Source: a virus
Direction: 5' to 3' (one strand)
DNA: 56,496 bases
Virus record (IMG/VR): IMGVR_UViG_3300027782_000104
Location: 1-56,496 of that record
A program made the position numbers and the translations under genes. Positions 34,818-41,479 of the stretch are shown here, piece by piece. Numbering within the stretch: the stretch's first letter is position 1; each line of letters begins with the position of its first letter. A model generated the notes under the pieces. It was not told the origin of the DNA. It searched no databases and was given only the letters and a program-made list of their open reading frames with translations.

Positions 34818-35351
34818 TCAAGGATTATTAGGTGATTTAGGTACATCAAACACAAACGTGATACGGTCAACGTCTGCTATATTTTGCGCCGAATGAACCT
34901 TCTTATTATCGAACCAAAAAAAAGTCCCTGGAGTAATAATATGCTCTTCGCCGTCTACTTCATAAAGATATTCACCTTGCAAAGCGAAATGATATCGGTC
35001 TCGCGTAAGATAGTATTTTCCGTCATCAGTGTGACTTCCCATAGAACCACCGACTTCTAATCTAAAGAAAGCTGCTCGAGAAATCTTTGTGATATTCTTA
35101 GATATAAGCCAATTACGGATTTCAGTGTATTTATGGTACAAAGGCGTGAACTGTTGCAGTTCTGTGTCTTTAGGATTATCTCCAGCTGATTGTACTACAG
35201 CCATAACAAGAGGAAGAAATCCATATGGTTTTAAATTTCCTGCGATGTTATCGTAGGTTGATACTTCGTTCCAGTCGTCTGGATTATCTAACACCTGCTG
35301 AAGAACAAGTTGATATGGTTCATTACGCCCAAGAAATCTGAAATTCGACAT
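34818..35351 (-). CDS. AspH-like 2OG-Fe(II) dioxygenase
   Basis: 177 residues from the ATG at 35351; a longer in-frame start would lie inside the tmRNA coding piece and is rejected. FFRLEVGGSMGSHTDDGKYY gives the HxD iron site, RYHFALQGEYLYEVDGEEH the strand with the 2OG-binding Arg, and FFWFDNKKVHSAQNIAD the distal His. This is the aspartyl/asparaginyl beta-hydroxylase pattern. The substrate (peptide or small molecule) cannot be told. Confidence 0.78.
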   Translation of the reverse strand: MSNFRFLGRNEPYQLVLQQVLDNPDDWNEVSTYDNIAGNLKPYGFLPLVMAVVQSAGDNPKDTELQQFTPLYHKYTEIRNWLISKNITKISRAAFFRLEVGGSMGSHTDDGKYYLTRDRYHFALQGEYLYEVDGEEHIITPGTFFWFDNKKVHSAQNIADVDRITFVFDVPKSPNNP

Positions 35352-35409
35352 GATATATCCTATGAAAAAGTGAGGGGATTCTGTTTCCAAGCTCCCCCCG
35401 AGCTCATAC

Positions 35410-35451
35410 TTACGCCGCTAGTGCGTAAGAGATAGGTGCATTGTCGTTTGC
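35410..35451 (-). other. tmRNA tag reading frame (ANDNAPISYALAA)
   Basis: Starting at the resume codon GCA, 13 codons then TAA encode ANDNAPISYALAA. It opens with the AND common to many bacterial tags and ends in ALAA, the ClpX-recognised end. Confidence 0.9.
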
Positions 35452-35515
35452 ATCTAGAACGTCGCTTTGGTCTACTCGTACCTTTATCATCAATAATCGA
35501 GCCTATTTCGCCCCC

Positions 35516-35615
35516 ATCAAAGATACACCGGAAAATCCAACGTGCTGGCGGATTTTTATGGGATAGCCAGCACCCTCGTAGCCTAACGAAGTTAGAAACC
35601 CAACCGATGTATCCG
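35516..35615 (-). other. intervening segment of the permuted tmRNA precursor
   Basis: About 100 bases between the acceptor CCA and the coding 5' end. The ends can pair (GGATACA near one end, TGTATC near the other). Inside are GTGCTGGC/GCCAGCAC and CTAAC/GTTAG hairpins. Such a folded insert would be removed by tRNA-processing nucleases to give two RNAs. Confidence 0.75.
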
Positions 35616-35685
35616 TGGTGGAGGCGTCGGGTACTGCCCCCGAGTCTTACTGACTTATTCCGAACGCCTCAACAACCTTAGCGTA

Positions 35686-35820
35686 TTATTTATAATACCA
35701 CTTTACAGGTGGATTGTCAAGAAGGAATTTCCTAGCCTGAGTCTCAGACCAGTTATTGATACAGATATGTCGCGGACAATCCCAATAGATAAAAGTCCAC
35801 GAGCTATAATGCTCACTCAT
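35686..35820 (-). CDS. small protein overlapping the tmRNA promoter
   Basis: 44 residues, MSEHYSSWTFIYWDCPRHIC then INNWSETQARKFLLDNPPVK, rich in Trp and Tyr. It overlaps the upstream gene by 8 bp (ATGAGTGA) and fills an otherwise empty stretch with coherent protein-like sequence. The last codons (FLLDNPP, KWYYK) contain the tmRNA -35 and -10. Function unknown. Confidence 0.6.
   Translation of the reverse strand: MSEHYSSWTFIYWDCPRHICINNWSETQARKFLLDNPPVKWYYK
35692..35720 (-). promoter_or_regulatory. sigma70-type promoter for the tmRNA, overlapping TATAAATA
   Basis: TTGACA (35720-35715), 17-bp spacer, TATTAT (35697-35692). The -10 overlaps a TATAAATA late motif (35694-35687). Transcription would start near 35685, immediately before the acceptor piece. 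The -35 lies in the end of the small gene upstream. Confidence 0.8.
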
Positions 35821-35995
35821 CTATATTCCTAGTCTGCCAATCAGGCACGAAATCTAGCCAATCTTCTGCTCTTTCTGGATAAGCGCGAAGGAACAAAATA
35901 ACTCTATGAACGAAATACTTGGTATTATATTTAGGATCAGTCATGATTTCCATATCACGAGTGATCCTATCTTGCTTATCGCTCCACTCGCTCAT
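35813..35995 (-). CDS. small conserved hypothetical protein
   Basis: 60 residues, helical and charged: QDRITRDMEIMTDPKYNTKY, FVHRVILFLRAYPERAEDWL, then DFVPDWQTRN. It is coupled by ATGA to the exonuclease gene upstream. Function unknown. Confidence 0.65.
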   Translation of the reverse strand: MSEWSDKQDRITRDMEIMTDPKYNTKYFVHRVILFLRAYPERAEDWLDFVPDWQTRNIDE

Positions 35996-36687
35996 GCTAT
36001 CTCCATTAAGGCTTTACGAACTCGATACTCGTGATCGTCGCGCACGCGAATGAGATCAGCCACGTAGTCGTTTCTCTCGCCATGAAAAGCCTGAAACTCT
36101 GCGTCTTCTGTCACCATAAGGATAACGAAATTTGGCGTTCTGATGCCAGTGTGCTCTTCGAACATGATTGAATAAGCCGTGGCTTGTAGGAAATAATCCT
36201 TGATCATGTCGCGAGTTTTCATCCGCGTGGCTGTCTTAAAATCGACTACGGTGACTTCACCGTTCCACTCACAGATTAAGTCTGCTGTCCCCGCGAGCCT
36301 GAGAATATCTGAGAACATTGGCGTTTCAGACGCATAGACAAGTTGCAGATTTTCGTCAATACACTTTTGAACAGGACGAAAGTATGAGAGCGTCGTAGGT
36401 AGTATTTTTCTTGCATCTATTTCATCTCCGAGAATATATTTTTCCATGAGATTATGAAGAGCGGTCCCCCTACTAGCGGCTTGTCTGCTTATCTTGTTAG
36501 CTTGTTCTTCGCCAACACGAGCTCGCCACTCAGCAAGAGATTTCTTCTTCTCTGGTTGAGAACCAAGGACGGTTGTTATTGATGGATATATGTTACCATC
36601 GGGGGTCGAATAACGACGCCCCAATGATGTGTTGATTTGATGAGCTTTTGGTAAATCAATGTGAGGACTAAATTCAAACTTTTTCAT
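35992..36687 (-). CDS. RecB-like PD-(D/E)XK exonuclease
   Basis: 231 residues. YPSITTVLGSQPEKK, ASRGTALHNLMEKY, LAGTADLICEWNG, VTVVDFKTA and YFLQATAYSIMFEEHTG are the ordered motifs of a RecB/MGME1/Cas4-like nuclease. The catalytic Asp in GTADL and the D-x-K of VVDFKTA are present. No Cys cluster is seen, so it is unlike an iron-sulphur Cas4. A role in recombination or host-DNA breakdown is likely. PhoH lies just upstream. Confidence 0.82.
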   Translation of the reverse strand: MKKFEFSPHIDLPKAHQINTSLGRRYSTPDGNIYPSITTVLGSQPEKKKSLAEWRARVGEEQANKISRQAASRGTALHNLMEKYILGDEIDARKILPTTLSYFRPVQKCIDENLQLVYASETPMFSDILRLAGTADLICEWNGEVTVVDFKTATRMKTRDMIKDYFLQATAYSIMFEEHTGIRTPNFVILMVTEDAEFQAFHGERNDYVADLIRVRDDHEYRVRKALMEIA

Positions 36688-36698
36688 GTTATTATATA

Positions 36699-37472
36699 TT
36701 ACGCAATAATGCCGCGTTCCTCAAGTTCTGTTCTTGTTATGATATAATCTTTAACAAACCCAGAACGAACGATATCATTTTTATCGAACTTGATGATATC
36801 GAAAGATTTCATTTCAGCCGCGACCTTGAGCAAAATATGCATTCCGCTGCCTTCACGAGTATAGTCCTTTTGCGTAAAGTCACCACAGAAAATGACACGA
36901 CATCCTTCACCCACTCGAGTCATTACCGTATGGATTTCGTGGTCGCTCATGTTCTGACACTCATCAATTATAATAATGTTGTCGCGAAATGTCAAGCCGC
37001 GTAGGAATGACGTTGTGTCAAATTGAATATAGCCGTTCTGCTTGAGCCAGTCGTAAGGCTTATCACAGACTTCTGATACGATCCCTTGATAAGGGCTTTC
37101 GTATACAGCAGCCTTATCCTTAGCGTTGCCAGGCAAGAATCCAATATCACGAGTTGGCACTACGCTGCGTAGGATAACGATTGGCTTGGGTGCGTCACCA
37201 TTAATCATAGCATTCAGTGACAACCACAGAGCAAGAAACGTCTTACCTGTTCCCGCGCATCCGTGAAGGATTAGATTTCTGTCGTTATGGAACGCATCAT
37301 ATGCGATACGTTGTGCTGCGGTCTTAGGGGATATACGACTCAGACTAGGAATCACGGGTTGTCGATGATTAGTCGGACCTCGTGTTCTCTTTTTTTGTTT
37401 TCGTTCTTTTCTCGTCAAATACTTACTTGCTTCGGCTTCAAGGAATGCTTCGTCTATGATTGCAGGCTTCAT
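36699..37472 (-). CDS. phoH: PhoH-family P-loop ATPase
   Basis: 257 residues. Walker A GCAGTGKT (71-78), Walker B IIIIDECQN, and ILRSVVPTRDIGFLPG plus YYT-like core segments are those of PhoH. PhoH is common in marine phages; the host protein is phosphate-regulated, and its phage role is uncertain (RNA/helicase activity has been proposed). The N-terminal ~35 residues are basic (RKERKQKKRTRG). A leader of about 70 bp without an obvious promoter precedes it. Confidence 0.93.
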   Translation of the reverse strand: MKPAIIDEAFLEAEASKYLTRKERKQKKRTRGPTNHRQPVIPSLSRISPKTAAQRIAYDAFHNDRNLILHGCAGTGKTFLALWLSLNAMINGDAPKPIVILRSVVPTRDIGFLPGNAKDKAAVYESPYQGIVSEVCDKPYDWLKQNGYIQFDTTSFLRGLTFRDNIIIIDECQNMSDHEIHTVMTRVGEGCRVIFCGDFTQKDYTREGSGMHILLKVAAEMKSFDIIKFDKNDIVRSGFVKDYIITRTELEERGIIA

Positions 37473-37540
37473 GTCTGCTCCGATTGTTATTGTTAATGGG
37501 AATCATAACGAAAGAGAACGAGTCTGTGTCGTAGTACCTC

Positions 37541-37774
37541 CTAGAATGTGTTGACAGTTGAGCGGGGATGTCGTTTCTTGATGGTTCTCAGAATATCTCT
37601 GAACCCCTGATCAGGTTTATTTTTGCTGGAAATGACGCCCGCTACGATTGGGGGAGCGCTGAGAACTTGACGCATATGCGGTTTTTCCGCTAAAAGAGTT
37701 TCTAGTGCAGACCAAGACATGAACTCGGTCGTCACTTCGCCAGTTTCTGTGTTTTCAAGATTATATGTTGGCAT
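37541..37774 (-). CDS. FmdB-like small protein without zinc ligands
   Basis: 77 residues: MPTYNLENTETGEVTTEFMS, EKPHMRQVLSAPPIVAGVIS, then PDQGFRDILRTIKKRHPRS. Many T4-like marine phages carry this protein; the start resembles the FmdB family, but the paired Cys of a zinc ribbon are absent. It follows ThyX and precedes PhoH. Function unknown. Confidence 0.75.
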   Translation of the reverse strand: MPTYNLENTETGEVTTEFMSWSALETLLAEKPHMRQVLSAPPIVAGVISSKNKPDQGFRDILRTIKKRHPRSTVNTF

Positions 37775-37786
37775 CTTATCCTTTAT

Positions 37787-38470
37787 TTAGCTATCGATGA
37801 TAACTTCACTGAGTGAGGGAAAATAGAAAAGAATATTAGTCCATGCCATCTGAGCAATCTCGCGATGTTCTTTCTGAGTCGACGGGTCCATTCTCACTTG
37901 GCAATAATGGATCCAACTGCGAAGGCTACCAGCCATATACATCCGACTAAGAATAAGTCCCTCAGGCAGTACAGCACGAGCTTGCTCCTTGGCAATTCCG
38001 TGTTCGATTGCCCATGTGTATGCTTCGGTTGCTGCAAGTCTAACAAGGTGTTGTTCTTTTTCCCAATCACTGGCAAGTTTTTCGTCGTTCGTTTCAACCG
38101 AGTTCTGTCGATTTTTTGTGTCTTGTAGACGGGCTTCACGGGTAACGAACCCCATGTCTTGTGTTGGATCTGCATAACGCTGACTAAACTCCTGAAAGCG
38201 GAATGAACGGTGACGCAGAATCTGTCGACCGATATCGCGTGTCGTACTAATTTCCATACAAACATCAACCATCTCGAACGGAGACCAGTGTTTATGCTTC
38301 GCGAGATATTTCAACAGTTTCGTAGCAGTCAGGTGATTATTTTGATTGCTAGGATTACTCACGCGAGCGACGTATGCGATGAACTCATCTACTGTTAGTT
38401 TCTGTGGACCACCTGGAGCGTCTGTCCAGATAGTAGGTTCACTTACAGCTACAGTCTTTACGGTTTGCAT
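37787..38470 (-). CDS. thyX: FAD-dependent thymidylate synthase
   Basis: 227 residues from the ATG at 38470, chosen over an upstream ATG because GGGGA lies seven bases before it. The ThyX signature RHRSFRFQEFSQRY is present, with LLKYLAKHKHWSPFEM before and EQARAVLPEGL plus SLRSWIHYCQVR after. ThyX makes dTMP from dUMP with FAD, NADPH and methylenetetrahydrofolate. In a phage it raises dTMP supply. It overlaps the upstream small gene by 32 bp. Confidence 0.95.
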   Translation of the reverse strand: MQTVKTVAVSEPTIWTDAPGGPQKLTVDEFIAYVARVSNPSNQNNHLTATKLLKYLAKHKHWSPFEMVDVCMEISTTRDIGRQILRHRSFRFQEFSQRYADPTQDMGFVTREARLQDTKNRQNSVETNDEKLASDWEKEQHLVRLAATEAYTWAIEHGIAKEQARAVLPEGLILSRMYMAGSLRSWIHYCQVRMDPSTQKEHREIAQMAWTNILFYFPSLSEVIIDS

Positions 38471-38693
38471 TCTTGTTCCCCAATGCTTCATTAACTAATT
38501 TCACTGCTTGCGAAAGACTTTCTTCTACAAACCATTCTTTTTCGTTCGCACCATTCATACAGAAAATTGTAGTTGTTAATCCACCCTCAGGCCCGCTTCT
38601 GCGAGACTCATACAAAGTTAGAATATGATTTGCGTTAATATATACAGGCTGATCTAGATGATTCATATTAAGATTGGTGAACTTGACTAGCAT
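38439..38693 (-). CDS. small conserved hypothetical protein
   Basis: 84 residues from the ATG at 38693 (GGAG just upstream). VKFTNLNMNHLDQPVYINAN, HILTLYESRR and WFVEESLSQAVKLVNEALG resemble small FlbD-like proteins in layout, but this is weak. The end has three Lys/Cys-rich residue groups (KDCSCK). Coupled to ThyX. Confidence 0.65.
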   Translation of the reverse strand: MLVKFTNLNMNHLDQPVYINANHILTLYESRRSGPEGGLTTTIFCMNGANEKEWFVEESLSQAVKLVNEALGNKNANRKDCSCK

Positions 38694-39216
38694 TAAACCA
38701 CTCCGGTGTTTCACGGCTTGTCCATTTCGCGAACCGTGCTTTATGATTTATATAGTATGTGCGATAGCCCTCAATAGGATCAGGACGCTTACAATCATCA
38801 GGCATCGCTTGAGGAAATTCGTAGACAGGACCATTCTTGAGACTGTTAGGCTTGTGGTGCAAAGTCTTCCACAACATTTCGCATTTGTGTACCTTGTTGT
38901 ACCGATGACGATATTCATTCAGTAGCGCACGGAATAACATTACAGCCCACACATAATTATCTGACGACTGCATCACCCACTGAGTGCAGGGATGTCCGAC
39001 ATGAGTAGCCTTGTATAGTGAAAGCTCGCGATCGTCGTGCAGTTTCCAACGCTTGATCTTACGACCAGACGATGCGTCGGTATACTCTTCGCCGTCAAGA
39101 ATACGATGCGCCGTAGAAAGCATTTGAGCTTCCTCGAGAATCATCTTGACCACATGCTTATCGCAGTGGTACTCTGCGGCTTTGAGTGGATTCTGGTCTA
39201 GGATAAATCTGTTCAT
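38668..39216 (-). CDS. conserved phage protein (CDKHVVKMI family)
   Basis: 182 residues. The opening MNRFILDQNPLKAAEYHCDK, then HVVKMILEEAQMLSTAHR and PCTQWVMQSSDNYVWAV define a protein widely found in T4-like phages. The conserved Cys, His and Lys suggest an enzyme or nucleic-acid role, but I know of no assigned function. ATGA coupling to the upstream gene. Confidence 0.78.
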   Translation of the reverse strand: MNRFILDQNPLKAAEYHCDKHVVKMILEEAQMLSTAHRILDGEEYTDASSGRKIKRWKLHDDRELSLYKATHVGHPCTQWVMQSSDNYVWAVMLFRALLNEYRHRYNKVHKCEMLWKTLHHKPNSLKNGPVYEFPQAMPDDCKRPDPIEGYRTYYINHKARFAKWTSRETPEWFNASQVHQS

Positions 39217-39434
39217 TTGCCAATCTTGCTCATTGATTTTCTGCCGATGGTTTCATTCACTCGCGCTCTGATATAAGCATTTTCCCAAGTCCACGACTCA
39301 CCCGTGTCATCTTGGAAACACACCCACATCAGGTCATTTTCAATACCATAGTCAATCAGGAAATGTGCCATTGCTCTACCCTTCGGTGTCATCAAAGGAA
39401 TAGGTGGATTCAATTGCGTTATGGTATTGCTCAC
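39213..39434 (-). CDS. small conserved phage protein, GTG start
   Basis: 73 residues: LNPPIPLMTPKGRAMAHFLI, DYGIENDLMWVCFQDDTGES then WTWENAYIRARVNETIGR. Starts with GTG at 39434 in a GTGA overlap with the upstream stop. A recurrent small phage protein; function unknown. Confidence 0.75.
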   Translation of the reverse strand: MSNTITQLNPPIPLMTPKGRAMAHFLIDYGIENDLMWVCFQDDTGESWTWENAYIRARVNETIGRKSMSKIGK

Positions 39435-39868
39435 ACCTTCACTCCCAAATATTCTGCGATTCGATGCGTCAACGAAATCTGATTGGTTTCAGCTTGCCGT
39501 GTCGCTCGCCGTTCAAAATACATACGCATTTTAGCCACTTCTGTGATTGATTTCATGTTGCGAATATCGGGATCAATATCATTGAACCTGACACCTGAAA
39601 ACCCCATGCGCCAATCTTTCATTTCGTCTGTAACTCTATCAGCAATCCACTTAGCGGGATCACTAGTGATTAGCGATAGCTGTTCCTGCATGTCTTTGAT
39701 ATATCCACTGGTATCTTTTACCATAGGAGTAGAATATGATTCTTTGGCAATCGAATAACCAATATCATAGGTCTGAGAAGGAACAGGATTCATATCTGAT
39801 TGAACGCCAAGAGTTGAAGCACCAACAGCACCAAGACCTAGAAATGATAGCATACTACGTCTATTCAT
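39431..39868 (-). CDS. protein with twin-arginine-like signal
   Basis: 145 residues from the ATG at 39868. The N-terminus MNRRSMLSFLGLGAVGAST has RR followed by a moderately hydrophobic stretch and small residues, like a Tat signal peptide (consensus S/T-RRxFLK); the F is replaced by M. The rest is charged and helical (YIKDMQEQLSLITSDPAKWI). If the signal is real it would be exported folded. Function unknown. Confidence 0.7.
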   Translation of the reverse strand: MNRRSMLSFLGLGAVGASTLGVQSDMNPVPSQTYDIGYSIAKESYSTPMVKDTSGYIKDMQEQLSLITSDPAKWIADRVTDEMKDWRMGFSGVRFNDIDPDIRNMKSITEVAKMRMYFERRATRQAETNQISLTHRIAEYLGVKV

Positions 39869-40010
39869 CGTTGTCAACCTCTAATATCGCATAGACGATA
39901 GGCACAATCTTGCGATATATCCAACGCTCTGGTTCTTCAAAACGAATCACAGGTAGGATATCATCTTCTTTATCCACCCAGTGTGGATAACATAACCAAG
40001 CAAGCTTCAC
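39861..40010 (-). CDS. small conserved phage protein, GTG start
   Basis: 49 residues. GTG at 40010 overlaps the upstream TGA as GTGA. KLAWLCYPHWVDKEDDILPV, IRFEEPERWIYRKIVPIVYA, then ILEVDNDE is a coherent, conserved-looking small protein that fills a gap of about 140 bp. It ends 8 bp inside the next gene. Function unknown. Confidence 0.7.
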   Translation of the reverse strand: MKLAWLCYPHWVDKEDDILPVIRFEEPERWIYRKIVPIVYAILEVDNDE

Positions 40011-40708
40011 TTTCTATCTCCCAACAACTGAAGCAGGTTCACAAAGATATTGATGAAGTCTAGGTAAAGATTGAGAGCGCCAAAGATGCCAGCCTTGCGG
40101 ATTTCTTCGTCGTCATTTAGTTCGTAATACTTCTCTTTGATATCCTGCATGTCATATGCGGTGAAGCCAACAAAGATAAGCACACCGATAACGCTGATGG
40201 CAAAAGCCATAATGCTACTCTGTAGGAACAGATTGACAACACCAGCGATCATCAAACCAATAGCGCCCATCATGAGGAACGAACCCATGCTACTGAGGTC
40301 ACGCTTGGTTGTGTAGCCGTACAATGCAGTAGCACCAAATGTTGCAGCACTAATGAAGAACACATTAGCAATGCTGCCCAGCTTGAATATCATAAAGATG
40401 CTACTAAGGCTCAGGCCCATCAAAGCAGAGAAACAATAGAGCATGGTCCTTGCTGTGCTAGACGACATACTATCTGCCATGTACGAGAACAGGAACACGA
40501 ATGCAAGAGGCGCAAAGATAGCAACCCACTTGAACGGTGTTCCCCAAATAGCTGCACCAATCTCAGGTGTGAGACCAATGTATGCGCTGACAACCGCACT
40601 GATTAGCAATGCGATTCCCATATGATTGAACACACCAACGAGATATGTTCTCAGACCCCAATCAACGACTGGTGCTGGGTATGCGTGTGATTCGTTTTGA
40701 TATGACAT
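40007..40708 (-). CDS. Bax inhibitor-1/YccA-like membrane protein
   Basis: 233 residues from the ATG at 40708, chosen because AAAGGAA lies just upstream. It has about seven transmembrane helices and BI-1/TMBIM features: the first-helix region YLVGVFNHMGIALLISAVVS, ARTMLYCFSALMGLSLSSIF, and the C-terminal FVGFTAYDMQDIKEKY with paired Asp. Bacterial members (YccA, YbhL) sit in the inner membrane; YccA modulates FtsH, and others leak calcium or protons. A phage copy could affect membrane proteolysis or lysis timing; this is inference. A sigma70-type promoter lies about 145 bp upstream. Confidence 0.9.
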   Translation of the reverse strand: MSYQNESHAYPAPVVDWGLRTYLVGVFNHMGIALLISAVVSAYIGLTPEIGAAIWGTPFKWVAIFAPLAFVFLFSYMADSMSSSTARTMLYCFSALMGLSLSSIFMIFKLGSIANVFFISAATFGATALYGYTTKRDLSSMGSFLMMGAIGLMIAGVVNLFLQSSIMAFAISVIGVLIFVGFTAYDMQDIKEKYYELNDDEEIRKAGIFGALNLYLDFINIFVNLLQLLGDRK

Positions 40709-40718
40709 TTGATTTCCT

Positions 40719-40964
40719 TTACCATTCTGGACCAGTTGTCTTTTCGGTACGCTCATAGATATAGCTGAAGTCTACGCCATACGCAGGAACGACCAATAGC
40801 TTCTGCGGCATGTTGTTGCCATCACGCTCACCGAGAACGCCACTAATGAATATAGTATCAGGAAACTTGTCTGGTGTCAAGCGACGAAGGATGTTAGCCT
40901 GCATATCGCACTTCTTTGTAAGGCGTTCAATCTCAGCTTCCAACTCTGCTACACGGTCAGTCAT
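40719..40964 (-). CDS. small coiled-coil protein
   Basis: 81 residues from the ATG at 40964 (AGGGGA before it; ATGACTGA overlap with the upstream stop). RVAELEAEIERLTKKCDMQA is a leucine-zipper-like coil. The C-terminal part (LLVVPAYGVDFSYIY) is beta-like. Its codons for LTPDKFPDT also contain the TTGACA...TACTAT promoter that serves the BI-1-like gene. Confidence 0.65.
   Translation of the reverse strand: MTDRVAELEAEIERLTKKCDMQANILRRLTPDKFPDTIFISGVLGERDGNNMPQKLLVVPAYGVDFSYIYERTEKTTGPEW
40852..40880 (-). promoter_or_regulatory. sigma70-type promoter for the BI-1-like gene
   Basis: TTGACA (40880-40875), 17 bp, TACTAT (40857-40852), inside the small coiled-coil gene. It would give the BI-1-like gene its own transcript. 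Confidence 0.6.
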
Positions 40965-41241
40965 CTTTCCCCTCCAGTGCTTTGCGCGTTTCCGGCTTAA
41001 GATAGTGCCAGTCCGCCCGTGCAAGATACCCTGCCACATCATCCAGCGCCGCCTCCAGCTTCTCGATATGATTGGTGGCTTTATTGAAAGCATGGAAATA
41101 CAACTTAAATTGGCTTTCCAGTTTTTCGATGCGCTGTTCTTTATCAGCAATGGTCTGCTTCATTTCCATGATGCCGCCAGGCCCAGAAGTGAGTCGTTCA
41201 TTTTCTTTCGCAACAGCCTCAGCGAATTGCTCAAGCGGCAT
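40957..41241 (-). CDS. small coiled-coil protein
   Basis: 94 residues from the ATG at 41241 (a TTG at 41259 with GGAG upstream is an alternative). EQFAEAVAKENERLTS and MKQTIADKEQRIEKLESQFK are coiled-coil. Ends within the next gene by 8 bp. Function unknown. Confidence 0.6.
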   Translation of the reverse strand: MPLEQFAEAVAKENERLTSGPGGIMEMKQTIADKEQRIEKLESQFKLYFHAFNKATNHIEKLEAALDDVAGYLARADWHYLKPETRKALEGKDD

Positions 41242-41242
41242 T

Positions 41243-41479
41243 TCAAGTTTGTGATTCAAGTTCGTCTTCTCCTGGATGGATAGTAAGTGTTGCTTCTCTT
41301 AGTCTATAACCTCTGTCATGCCATCTCTGTATACGGGTAGGGCGTTCGATATCATGTACCTCGTGCCCAAGCTTTCTATACCATGCTTCACCAGCAGTGG
41401 GAGCAAATGTCCAGTATCCAAGCGCATAGGCTGCATCGCCAGGAGGAACAATCACGAATCCTTTGATTTCTTTGGTCAT
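41243..41479 (-). CDS. small conserved hypothetical protein
   Basis: 78 residues from the ATG at 41479, in an ATGA overlap with the oxygenase stop. KGFVIVPPGDAAYALGYWTF, RKLGHEVHDIERPTRIQRWH. Compact, Trp/Tyr-rich; no known function. Confidence 0.65.
   Translation of the reverse strand: MTKEIKGFVIVPPGDAAYALGYWTFAPTAGEAWYRKLGHEVHDIERPTRIQRWHDRGYRLREATLTIHPGEDELESQT

Larger units (their letters stand above)
35361..35685 (-). ncRNA. ssrA: circularly permuted two-piece tmRNA (ssrA)
   Basis: Read leftward, the acceptor piece comes first and ends in GACGCCTCCACCA (CCA at 35618-35616), preceded by a T-arm-like stem TCGGG/CCCGA. A ~100-base insert follows (35615-35516). The coding piece begins GGGGGCGAAATAGGCTCGA at 35515; its GGGGGCG pairs with CGCCTCC of the acceptor piece, with G3:U70, the alanine identity pair. 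The tag frame 35451-35410 encodes ANDNAPISYALAA then TAA. A GC-rich hairpin/pseudoknot (GGGGGA/TCCCCT) and a T5 run close the gene. This order (acceptor, insert, coding) is that of alphaproteobacterial permuted ssrA. It should rescue stalled ribosomes and tag products for ClpXP. The exact ends are estimates. Confidence 0.9.

Noticed and set aside
35352-35390. N-terminal extension of the AspH-like gene (start METESPHFF)
   Set aside because: It lies in the 3' end of the tmRNA coding piece; the internal ATG at 35351 fits the family start.
37549-37556. TTGACA on the plus strand near the FmdB-like gene
   Set aside because: No acceptable -10 at 16-18 bp and no gene to the right on that strand.
40810-41283. 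157-codon plus-strand ORF
   Set aside because: Antisense to three coupled minus-strand coiled-coil genes; no supporting motif.
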